Assembly: GCA_902801625.1 (NCBI GenBank)
Contig: CADCJI010000011.1
Span: forward strand, 62,001 to 126,000
Reading direction: 5' to 3'
Length of the DNA: 64,000 nt
Source of the DNA: an uncultured Bacteroidia bacterium
GTDB lineage: Bacteria; Bacteroidota; Bacteroidia; Bacteroidales; F082
Shown here: in pieces, positions 23,789 to 33,300 of the stretch
How positions within the stretch are numbered: the first letter of the stretch is position 1
How the letters are laid out: every line of letters starts with the position of its first letter
Translations under genes and position numbers: made by a program
The notes under the pieces: generated by a model
What the model saw: only the letters and a program-made list of their open reading frames with translations
Told to the model about the DNA's origin: nothing
Database searches by the model: none

Positions 23789-26700
23789 ATGAAAAATGCA
23801 TTCGTCATACTATTATTATTAATAGTTACCCAACTCCAGGCACAACATAGAATTGGGTCAGACGAAGCCTTTACCACCGCCGAGCGTTTCATTGCACAAA
23901 GCACAAAGCAAAACAACGTCACGTTGACATTGACGGAGACCATCAAAAGTGAGCAATCGGGACAAGCCAACCTTTTCGTGTTTTCGATAAAGCCCAAGGG
24001 ATTTGTCATTGTTTCGGCGAACAATGAAGTGTTGGCCTATTCCCATACCTCTACAATGCCTCGGAGCGAAAGCCTTCCCAATCATATAACCTATTGGCTC
24101 GACCTCTACAATGAAGCCACCGACTTTTTGATCGCCCATCCAGAAGCAAGACGAAAAACAACAATTTTCAATCAAGAAGTCGAACCTTTGACGAAATCCT
24201 GCTGGGGTCAAGGTTGTTTCCACAACGAAGCATGTCCCGTTGATAGCATGGGGCCTTGCGACCATGCATCGGCTGGGTGTGTAGCCATCGCCATGGCACA
24301 AATCCTATACTACCATAAGTATCCTTTGACCGGATATGGTGAAATCTCCTATCACTGTGCGCCTTACGGAATGCTCAGTGCCAACTTCGAAGAGACAACA
24401 TATAGATGGGATGAAATGGCAGACACATTGCACGAAAGCAACCCTGCTGTCGCACAACTGATCTCTCATTGTGGCCTTGCCGTGAAGATGCATTACAGCG
24501 CACATGAAAGTTATTCTACCTTCTCGGCGGCCAACAATGCCTTTAGACAGTATTTTGGTTTGCCCACAACTACAATACATTATCGAACGCATTATGACAA
24601 TGAGAGTTGGCAGCAACTCATCAAATTGGATCTTGACAACCACCTCCCCGTGTACTATCGCGGCAAATCGTCTTTGGGCGGACATGCTTTCGTATGTGAT
24701 GGATATGACACCAACGGAATGTTCCACTTTAATTTCGGTTGGGATGGTGTGGCAGATGGCTTTTATAACCTTAGCAATCCTTCGGGGTTCTCATCAGAAC
24801 AAGCGATCATCCACGACATCCGCCCCATTGACGGCAACGCTATCCATAGCGACGAGCACAACATTATCTATGTCTCTCCTGACGGCGTTGGCGACGGCTC
24901 GTCATGGGCCGAAGCCACCAACGACTTACAAAAAGCCTTATTCAATTCTCAATTCAACGACTGTGTCATCTGGGTCAAGGAAGGCACCTATAAGAGTTGT
25001 TCTTCTAACGATTTCGCATTTTTGATCATGCACAACAGCAAAATATATGGAGGTTTTAAGGGCGACGAATCTTTTGACTATGACCTCTCACTCCGCGACT
25101 TCGAAGCCCATCCCAGCATCCTTGATGGCGACCACCGTCAAGGAGTTATCAATGTGCTCCCTTTCATCGACAATGACGAGGTAGTCATCGATGGCTTCAC
25201 CATACAAAACGGGGTATCGAACGAGGGAGGCGGCCTTCTTCTTTCAAGCCATTCTACCGTCACCAATTGCAAGATTTGCCATAACAGAGCTATTCAAAAT
25301 GGAGGTGGATTATTATCTTCATTTACCAAAAACGTTGAGACATATGTCAGTGACTGTGAGTTTTTTGACAATGAAGCCCATGATGGTGGTGCCATTTATG
25401 ACCGAGGCAACATTATGTTTGACCGATGCCACATTCACGACAACACAGCCACTTATATCGGAGGAGGCATCAATAGTATTGTAAACGGTGTCCCTAGTGT
25501 CTTCATCAACTGCACCATCAATAACAATTCAGCTACAAATGGCGGCGGTATTCATAGCGGTCAATCAAGGTCATCCTATTGGAATTGCTTAATCAACAAC
25601 AACACAGCTGAAAACGGTGGAGGCTGCTACGGACAATCCAACTTGTACAACTGCACCATCGTGAAAAACATAGGCTCGGAAAATTACGGTGGCGTATGCA
25701 ACATACAGGCAACAAACCAAGAAATCAAAAACTGTATCATTTGGGGCAATGTCAGTGATGGCGAATTTGAGCAAATTGGGCCCATTTCAAATTATGCCTA
25801 TTGCGCTGTGCAAGATGGCGAGTCAATCTCATCAACCAACTTCGGCCTCGCCCCCGAAAACGATGGAGAGTCGCCCGGATGCTATGTCAAATTTGTTGAT
25901 GCAGATGTCGAGGCAGGCTGTGAGGGTCATGGTGGCGACTGGAGACTGCAAACTCGAAGCACATGTATCGACCGAGGTGACACTATCGCCCAACAACCCG
26001 AAATCGACCTTGAAGGAAATCCTCGTCTCAGGCACAACAATGTTGACTTGGGCGCCTACGAGACGAACACCGTTGCCCACACCATCAATCTTGACTTTTG
26101 CGAGAGTGCTCCATACTACCATGATGGCACCTATATCCCTTCGCCTGGCACCTATACCTTTTATTATCCTGATGCAGACTACGACAGCTTGGTCATTCTT
26201 AACATGACTATTGAAATTATCAAACTGAAAGAAGAGATCTGCGAAATAGACACCTATGACTTTTTCGGTGAAAGCCTAAACGAAGCGGGAGGGTATTCCA
26301 CCATTGTCGACTGCAAGTATTACCAACTCGATTTGAGCGTGAATCCCCTATCGGTAGCGGAGCACTTGGAAATCTCGCTATGCGAAGGCGACACCTATGA
26401 TTTTCATGGCCACACTTTGAATGAGGCAGGCCAATATGTCGACACTATTGATTGTTTACTCTATAAACTCGACCTGTCATTCAAACCAATGCCTGATTAT
26501 TACACAGAAAAGACCATCTGCGAAGGTGAAAACTACTGTTTTTTAGGGACATTTTTGAGCGAATCCGGCCACTATGACAAAGTAATCCATTGCTCGGGAC
26601 AATACCACCTCGATTTAACTGTCCACCCCAATCCCACGCTGCAATGCACCAATGACACCACTATACTTTTAGGCTCTCCAGCCATACTTGACGTTGCTGG

Positions 26701-27082
26701 AGCCGACACTTACCTTTGGTCGACGGGTGATACTACGGCAAGAATTGTGGTGTACCCCGAAGAAGATCAGTATTACCATGTCACGGGTAGTTATGATAAC
26801 GGATGTAGCAGCAGCAAGCACATAAGAGTCAAAGTCGTAGAGGAGAACAAGGACAACGACATTTGTCTGTTTCCCAATCCTGCAAACGACATAGTGAACA
26901 TATACAAAAAGAACATCGACGAGGTAAGAGTCTTTAATGTATTAGGCGAGCCAGTCGGCCGCATCAGCGCTCATCGTGAAAACACGGTTTTGAATGTCAG
27001 TCAATATGAAAACGGTGTTTACATCGTTATGGTAAGAGTCCTCAACAACCGTTATTACACAAAACTCATCATCCAGCATTGA
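23789..27082 (+). CDS. C10 (streptopain-like) peptidase fused to beta-helix and T9SS sorting domain
   Basis: The 1,097-residue protein has a Sec signal (MKNAFVILLLLIVTQLQAQ) and a Spi/prodomain-like segment (FSIKPKGFVIVSANNEV). The C10 domain carries Cys164 in SAGCVAIAMAQ and His299 in LGGHAFVCDGY. A ~330-residue right-handed beta-helix of the polymorphic outer-membrane type follows (GDGSSWAEATNDLQKAL, repeated N-GGG turns, final CIDRGD and NVDLGAYE). Then come three ~43-residue repeats (ICEGDTYDFHGHTLNEAG pattern), and last a T9SS type A sorting domain (FPNPANDIVNI, GVYIVMVR). It is predicted to be exported and surface-attached. The 3' end overlaps the convergent helicase gene by 14 bp. Catalytic residues look intact; the fusion to a beta-helix suggests binding of a surface or glycan target. 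Confidence 0.9.
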   Translation: MKNAFVILLLLIVTQLQAQHRIGSDEAFTTAERFIAQSTKQNNVTLTLTETIKSEQSGQANLFVFSIKPKGFVIVSANNEVLAYSHTSTMPRSESLPNHITYWLDLYNEATDFLIAHPEARRKTTIFNQEVEPLTKSCWGQGCFHNEACPVDSMGPCDHASAGCVAIAMAQILYYHKYPLTGYGEISYHCAPYGMLSANFEETTYRWDEMADTLHESNPAVAQLISHCGLAVKMHYSAHESYSTFSAANNAFRQYFGLPTTTIHYRTHYDNESWQQLIKLDLDNHLPVYYRGKSSLGGHAFVCDGYDTNGMFHFNFGWDGVADGFYNLSNPSGFSSEQAIIHDIRPIDGNAIHSDEHNIIYVSPDGVGDGSSWAEATNDLQKALFNSQFNDCVIWVKEGTYKSCSSNDFAFLIMHNSKIYGGFKGDESFDYDLSLRDFEAHPSILDGDHRQGVINVLPFIDNDEVVIDGFTIQNGVSNEGGGLLLSSHSTVTNCKICHNRAIQNGGGLLSSFTKNVETYVSDCEFFDNEAHDGGAIYDRGNIMFDRCHIHDNTATYIGGGINSIVNGVPSVFINCTINNNSATNGGGIHSGQSRSSYWNCLINNNTAENGGGCYGQSNLYNCTIVKNIGSENYGGVCNIQATNQEIKNCIIWGNVSDGEFEQIGPISNYAYCAVQDGESISSTNFGLAPENDGESPGCYVKFVDADVEAGCEGHGGDWRLQTRSTCIDRGDTIAQQPEIDLEGNPRLRHNNVDLGAYETNTVAHTINLDFCESAPYYHDGTYIPSPGTYTFYYPDADYDSLVILNMTIEIIKLKEEICEIDTYDFFGESLNEAGGYSTIVDCKYYQLDLSVNPLSVAEHLEISLCEGDTYDFHGHTLNEAGQYVDTIDCLLYKLDLSFKPMPDYYTEKTICEGENYCFLGTFLSESGHYDKVIHCSGQYHLDLTVHPNPTLQCTNDTTILLGSPAILDVAGADTYLWSTGDTTARIVVYPEEDQYYHVTGSYDNGCSSSKHIRVKVVEENKDNDICLFPNPANDIVNIYKKNIDEVRVFNVLGEPVGRISAHRENTVLNVSQYENGVYIVMVRVLNNRYYTKLIIQH

Positions 27083-30000
27083 CATCAGGGACGCCATCAA
27101 CTTCAATCTCATAATCCGCTAAATAAACCAAATACCCTCGAATCTCCTTATCCGTCATTTCCCGCAAAGCATTGGCGTAAGTACGAACCTGATTATGGTG
27201 TTCTTCTTTCTTCTGCCCTGTCTTATAATCAATCAGATAAATGACATCAGGCAGCTCGGCGAAGCGGTCGAGGCGGATGACTTTATCCTTATAGGAGGGA
27301 TATAATATCTCGCATTCCGTCTTCACCTTGGCAGAAGGATCAAAGGCAGGTGCAATCTGTGGGTGTTGGGACATCTGCATGAAGCGTTCTTGAATCCATA
27401 TCGAGGTCTCTTGGTCGATGGTGCCATCGTTTGTATAAGGATGCAACACGGCTTCGATTTCGCTGGATGTGCGGATTTTCGCCAAGATTTGATGCACCAG
27501 CTCGCCAAACTCTCGCGGCAACAGTTTGTCGCTCTTCGATTGCCACACCATCGTCGGATTGGAATCGACATTGATTTTACTAAACCAATCTCCAGCCACA
27601 GACTCAGTCGTCAACTCTTTCTTTTCTTCCTTCTGTTTCTCTTTCGGTTTCATGAAATCAGGGTTGCCAAATCGATATACCAAAGCTTCATTCCCTGACA
27701 CTTGATGGTCATTATCCTTAAGAAAATCACGAATGATATTAGGTTTGTCTGCCTTGCCTTGTTTGGCAATGATATAGAGTCGTTGCACAGCACGAGTGAA
27801 AGCGACATAAAGCAAATTGAGGTTGTCCAACTGGTTGCTTTCCTTTTCTTTCTTTACCAATTTCGGAGCTATTTCACCCATGCTCTCGGCCTTTGAATCC
27901 AGTTTAAACAGCACCTTATCCAAATTGGGGATGGCTTCAAAGCCCAAATCCTCGGGACGCAACCATTCCTCAGCCGCCTTGCTAGCATTCAACTTCTCAT
28001 CCAAATCGATGATGGCCTCAGGATAGATGACTACCGGAAACTCCAGTCCTTTCGACTTGTGTATCGTCATAATCTGCACAGCATTGCCATTTGCCGACAT
28101 TACTGCGAGCTTGTCCTGCTTGGTATCCCAATAGGTAAGGAAATCTGCAACGCCCTCTTTGATGCCATATTGCGATTTGAACACCTCTTCCATGAAATAG
28201 TTGAGGAAGGCATCGTGTATAGTGTCGAAATGGAAGATGCGCAACAAATTGGCGCAAAGGTCATAAAGACAGGTCGCCTTGGAAAGGGAACTTTGTAACA
28301 AACCAGCTTCACCCAAACCCATCACGGGTTCAATCGCCTTCTCGCCATTGGCAATCGCTTTCACCTCTCCGAAAACCTGACTGATATCCCCATCGAAATC
28401 GGGCTCCTGCGTCAGTTTCCAATAAAACAACACATTGGCAACATTCGTTTCGTTATCACCATAAAGCAAATAGCGCAAGGTATTTACCAGCAGCTGCACC
28501 TTGTCGGACGACTTGAGCAAAATCGAGTCTTGCGAGATGACAGGAATTCCATGATTATTCAGATTATTCGCCATCTCTGAGCCATAGTCCGACTTACGGG
28601 TGAGCAAGGCGATGTCGGAATACTGGTAACCTTTTGTCTCGGTAAGGTCTCGGATAATAGCCTCTACCCTATCAAAGCAGTAATTTGGCTGGTTTTCGGG
28701 GTCATAGAGCTCCACTTGCACCAAGCCCTCATTGTCAGTTTTGTTGATCTTTTGAACAATATCAACTTTCTCTTTGGTGCCTGGCTTCTCAGACACGTAC
28801 ACTTTTTGCAAATCAGAAGAAAGATTGGTGTACACCGATTCGAAAAAGTCATTGTTGAACTTGACAACTTGAGCAAAAGAGCGGTAGTTGGTATCCAGAT
28901 TCTTGAACGCAAAGTTATCCTTCAGATTCTGCTCAAATTGCCTGAAAGCGGCCTCCCGTTCGTCTTTGGGCAAGGCATAAATCTCCGGCAGGCTAACTAT
29001 TTGTTCCACCTCTCCACTGCGGAAACGGTAGATGGACTGTTTGCCATCGCCCACCACCATACTCATATTGCCCGACGACAAACCATTGTCAATCAGCGGC
29101 AAAAGGTTCTGCCATTGCAGTACCGAAGTGTCTTGGAACTCGTCGACGAACACATGGCGGAAATGTTCTCCAATGCGTTCGTATACAAAGGGTACCGAGA
29201 AGTCACCCATCACAGTGTTGAGCAATTTGTTAAACTCGGAAATATGCACAATCTCTTCCTCGTTGGCCAAAGCGTCGAACTCCATCCGAATCTGCGCGCG
29301 GAGGGCATAGAGATAAAGCAAATCCCTTTGCGTTTTGTAGAACAAGAATGCTCCCAAACCTTTCTCAATATCGTCTTTCATCGCCTGAAGCACAGGCAAC
29401 AAAGCGGCATTGATGGTATCAACCTGCGTCTTTCCCAATTGTTTCTCGCCCTCTTTTGAGAAACAGTTCCCTTTTTCAAGCACGCCATTGAATCGAGGGC
29501 TGGGCTGCTCGTATGTCTTGGCCGATAGTTTCCTGATGTATGAGATGAAGCCATTTCTTCCGTAGGCATAAAACTCATCTCTGAGACCACACTGTCTTTC
29601 AAGGCGTCCAAAATCATCCAAATGCTGTTGTATGCTTTGTTCAAAGCCTTGCATCTTACCCTTCAGGAAATCAAGGGTTTGCTTGTATTGAGAATAGTTC
29701 TTGATGTTGTTGTTCTCGTCCTTCTGGTAAGCCTTCTCGGTCATCAGTTTGGCAATGAAATCGGAAAGCTGGCTCTCGAGAGCCGTCGAGCGTTGGCTAT
29801 CGAACTGGTTGTTGCTGAAGTCGACCAACAGGCGTGTCAAAAAATCGTCTTGGTCGCTGATTCGCAATCCCAATTGCTCAGTAATGGTCTCCGCCACCTC
29901 GTCCGTATCGATGCTGACCGAGTATTGGCTCGGCAACCCCAAATCGTGGGCAAAGCTTCGCGACAGTTTCTGCACAAAAGCATCAATGGTACTTACGCAA

Positions 30001-30329
30001 AAGCTACTGTAATCGTGCATGATACGGGTCATCAGGTTTTGTGCGTTGCTTTTCAACTCAGCATCACTGATACCCAATTCTTCCATCAGTATGGCCTCCA
30101 TCGACTTGGGATCAACCTTCTCGCTGTCGATGATTTCAAGAAGCGTCTTTACAATTTTGGCTTTCATGTCGTTGGCCGCCGCATTGGTGAAGGTGATGGC
30201 GAGGATGTTTCTGAAATTAGTCACTGCACCTTTATTGGCAAGACATAGTTTCAGGTATTCCTTAATGAGCGTAAAGGTCTTTCCCGCCCCTGCCGATGCC
30301 TGGAAGACTTTGAAATTGGCACTTTTCAT
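27069..30329 (-). CDS. UvrD/AddA-like helicase-nuclease (RecB family exonuclease)
   Basis: The ~1,086-residue protein starts with Walker A FQASAGAGKTFTL (Lys17-Thr18). It has the superfamily 1 motifs NILAITFTNAAANDMK (Ia), VDEFQDTSVLQW (II), GDGKQSIYRFRSGEV (III), NYRS (IV), TIHKSKGLEFPVVIYPE (V) and YVAFTRAVQRLYI (VI). The last ~180 residues hold a PD-(D/E)XK nuclease core (VIYLIDYKTGQKK). This is the domain plan of AddA/RecB subunits, which unwind and resect double-strand breaks before RecA loading. No AddB partner is in the window. The ATG at 30329 is chosen; a GTG at 30338 overlaps the stop of tamB by one base and is possible. The overlap means tamB and this gene form an operon. Confidence 0.92.
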   Translation of the reverse strand: MKSANFKVFQASAGAGKTFTLIKEYLKLCLANKGAVTNFRNILAITFTNAAANDMKAKIVKTLLEIIDSEKVDPKSMEAILMEELGISDAELKSNAQNLMTRIMHDYSSFCVSTIDAFVQKLSRSFAHDLGLPSQYSVSIDTDEVAETITEQLGLRISDQDDFLTRLLVDFSNNQFDSQRSTALESQLSDFIAKLMTEKAYQKDENNNIKNYSQYKQTLDFLKGKMQGFEQSIQQHLDDFGRLERQCGLRDEFYAYGRNGFISYIRKLSAKTYEQPSPRFNGVLEKGNCFSKEGEKQLGKTQVDTINAALLPVLQAMKDDIEKGLGAFLFYKTQRDLLYLYALRAQIRMEFDALANEEEIVHISEFNKLLNTVMGDFSVPFVYERIGEHFRHVFVDEFQDTSVLQWQNLLPLIDNGLSSGNMSMVVGDGKQSIYRFRSGEVEQIVSLPEIYALPKDEREAAFRQFEQNLKDNFAFKNLDTNYRSFAQVVKFNNDFFESVYTNLSSDLQKVYVSEKPGTKEKVDIVQKINKTDNEGLVQVELYDPENQPNYCFDRVEAIIRDLTETKGYQYSDIALLTRKSDYGSEMANNLNNHGIPVISQDSILLKSSDKVQLLVNTLRYLLYGDNETNVANVLFYWKLTQEPDFDGDISQVFGEVKAIANGEKAIEPVMGLGEAGLLQSSLSKATCLYDLCANLLRIFHFDTIHDAFLNYFMEEVFKSQYGIKEGVADFLTYWDTKQDKLAVMSANGNAVQIMTIHKSKGLEFPVVIYPEAIIDLDEKLNASKAAEEWLRPEDLGFEAIPNLDKVLFKLDSKAESMGEIAPKLVKKEKESNQLDNLNLLYVAFTRAVQRLYIIAKQGKADKPNIIRDFLKDNDHQVSGNEALVYRFGNPDFMKPKEKQKEEKKELTTESVAGDWFSKINVDSNPTMVWQSKSDKLLPREFGELVHQILAKIRTSSEIEAVLHPYTNDGTIDQETSIWIQERFMQMSQHPQIAPAFDPSAKVKTECEILYPSYKDKVIRLDRFAELPDVIYLIDYKTGQKKEEHHNQVRTYANALREMTDKEIRGYLVYLADYEIEVDGVPDVNAG

Positions 30330-30337
30330 GGTAATCA

Positions 30338-33300
30338 CTAGTTTTCCTGGTTCTTATGCCTGATAATGAGCGGCTGGTTCGTCTGCTTGGTTTTCTTCCT
30401 GAACAAATCGCGGAATGTGGGGAACGACCTGCTGTAGGTAAGACCTAAACCCTGCGTGTAGGGTGCCCGCTTGTCGATGGCGAAGCTATTGAAGTTGGTA
30501 TTGTAGTTGGAATGGTTATAGAAGTGTGCTTGCAATCGGCCGTCTTTGCTCAACTTATAATAAAGGTCGAATTCGCCCACAATATTGGATGCACTGCCCG
30601 CATTCGGATTGTTGCTCGACATCACGCCTACACTGGTCTCAATGGTCAATCGGTTTTCGAAAAGCTCGGTGCGCAAGGCAAATTGGTATTCATCATACGT
30701 ATCTGCGCCATAATGATAACTCAAGCCAATATTCATATTTTGGGAGATATCGAACTGATAATTTGACATGAACAAGTTGGTCAGACTTACCGTCTGATAA
30801 GCCCCTGCCGAGCCTCCAGCGTATGCAAATTTGCCAAACACCAACAAGGAAAGCGCCTGGTTAGCCATTACGGTTTGGTTGGTCGTATCAACAACAGAAA
30901 AGACGGTTTGTATGACATCTTCACTGGCATTAGGCAACCTCAAACCGAAGGAAATCGTCGGGTTGAGCAAGGCATCCTTCAAATGAATAAGACATTCGAC
31001 ATTGACATTAGTGCTGGCCGAAGATGTCGAGTCGACCTGCATCAAATCGGCTAAGGAAGCCTTGACAGAATACACACCCGTGGCATTGATGCGACCGTCG
31101 GTAGGTTTGCCTGTCCACGATATGGAGCCGCCTTTCTTCAAAGTGAAGTTGCGTGACACGATGCCCATCAATGTGAGCAGGAATCGTCCCGAAGTGATGG
31201 TGTACTTGCCATACATCGAAAGGGCTTCAGTAGTGGAGGTGCCCAACTTCACATTACCATCACCTTGGGCCTCAATGGTGCCAATATTACCCGGAAGCAT
31301 AATCTTCAATTTAGCGACATCCGTGGCGTCAATATCAAGGTCGATGGCAAAATTCTGCTTTTTCTGAGCCGTTTCCTCTTCGGGCATTTCTTCGATGGTA
31401 TCCGTAACTGGCGAGACAAAGATGATGAAGTCATTGTCTTTCACAGTTGCGGCCGTGTTAAGAGGAATAGTGAGTGCAGTGCCATCCTGTGTTCGGGCCT
31501 TGATACCAAGAAAGATATCGTTAAGAGGTCCCTTTATAGTAATCAGGCCATTAGCCACTACTGCGCCATAGAAGGTATCATTGTCCTTGCTTGTGGTAGC
31601 CAACGACAAGAAGTCTCTCGGATGCAACTTCAAGTCGAGGTAAAAGTCTTTAAACCTGTCGTGCCTGATTTGACCTTCCACTCGTGCCTTGTTGCCCAAA
31701 GTGTCCACCAAGACCATGTTTTCTAAAGTAATGCTCTCATTGTCAACCAAAATCGATGGACTAAAGGTGTAAAATGTATTCAAATAGTTAATCTTGCAGC
31801 CGCCACCGATAATGCTTATCTTTCCTTTGATGTCAGGCTGCTGCAACGAACCATTGATGTCAATCATGCCGTTGCCATAGCCTTGCACCCGTGACACAAA
31901 TTTATCCAATACCGGATTCAAGGCAGACAACCGCAAGGAGTCCAAAACGGCAGTAAAGTCAAGGTTGTTTTCATCTCTTGCCGTATAGTACGAGCCAAAA
32001 GCATACAGCATCCGACGGTCATCGTTGTAGATGTTCGCTTCCAAATCAACGGACTTGTCCTCGTTGTCCCACGAACTCTCAATTTCCGTATCGCCAATCA
32101 AGTCGCCGTTCAGCCCTAGTTGGTCTATCCTAAGGTCAGCCAAGACCATGGGAGCGTCTTTCAAGCTACTGACCAAGGCATCGCCTGTGACAAAGCCATC
32201 GGCATTGATGCCCATACCCATAGTAAGGACATCAAAGTTGGAGAGGTCAAAGTCACGTAACTGAACCGAAATCGTATCGCCTTCATTCATAGGCGCAAAG
32301 CCATCCAATCGCAGCGACTGCCGGTTATGGCTGAACATCACGTTAGAGATATTTACTTTCCCCTCGGTGATATCAATGAAATTGCTGGGCGACACAGTCC
32401 ACAACGAGTCGTTGATGATGATTTCGGCTTTACCTATGTTGAAAATGCCTCCGTTCAGGTGAGGATGGAAGGTGGTCTCAATCAAGGCCTTGTTGCGGTC
32501 GAGTGTGTCATTATCATCCCATCTAACGCGAGTGGCTATGGTGTCGTTGTCCATCTTAGTAAAAACCGACAAGTTGTCAAGACCAATGGACGTCGTGTCC
32601 GTTGCAGTGATGTTGGTCCAATAAACACTTCCTATAGAGAGCGCACCGTAAAAGGTTTCAAGACCATTGAAGTTCTTTAGCTCCACATTGTTGATGGCCA
32701 ACTTCCCAAACTCCACGCATTTTGACCTTGCAGTAAGGTTGAGCTGCCTTGAACGCGAAGTGAATGTGCCGTTAACCGAGGTGTTTTTAGCAATCTTCAA
32801 ATCAGGCATGAAAAGACGACTTAGCGTCTGTGTGTCTTTCAAGAGAAGGCTGACGACAAAGTCTTGGTCGACATCATGGGTAAGTGAATACTTCTTGAAT
32901 TCGTCACGATTCTTTTGGAAAAGTGGAAAATGCACAAACGAGTCACCAAATTCGTTGAAAACGGGGATGAGACTGGCAAAATTCATTTGTCCTGCCATCT
33001 CGAAGTTGAAGAAATCGCAAGTAACTTTGATTTTGCGCTGCATAAGGTTGTCGTTGACGATAGAAGCATCAAAACTATCCATACTATAACTACCGCGTCC
33101 ATCTCGATATACGGTGTTATCAAGGTGGAGCTTACCTTCAAGGTCATCAAGATTGAAACCTCTCAAGTTGGCCACAATACTGGTGCTGATTTCCGAAACG
33201 GAATCGTCTTTCATCAGCTCCAAAGCGGTCAGGTCGGCATGGTCGACCACTGCCTCAAAGTCGGCAACAGGGTATTTCTTGTTGTTGAAGTCAACCAATC

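Noticed and set aside
24970..25720. CRISPR-like regular spacing in the beta-helix region of the C10 peptidase gene
   Set aside because: The periodicity comes from protein repeats (N-GGG turns); DNA units are not identical and there are no spacers or cas genes.
27702..28298. Small plus-strand frames inside the helicase gene
   Set aside because: They are antisense to conserved helicase motifs and have no signals of their own.
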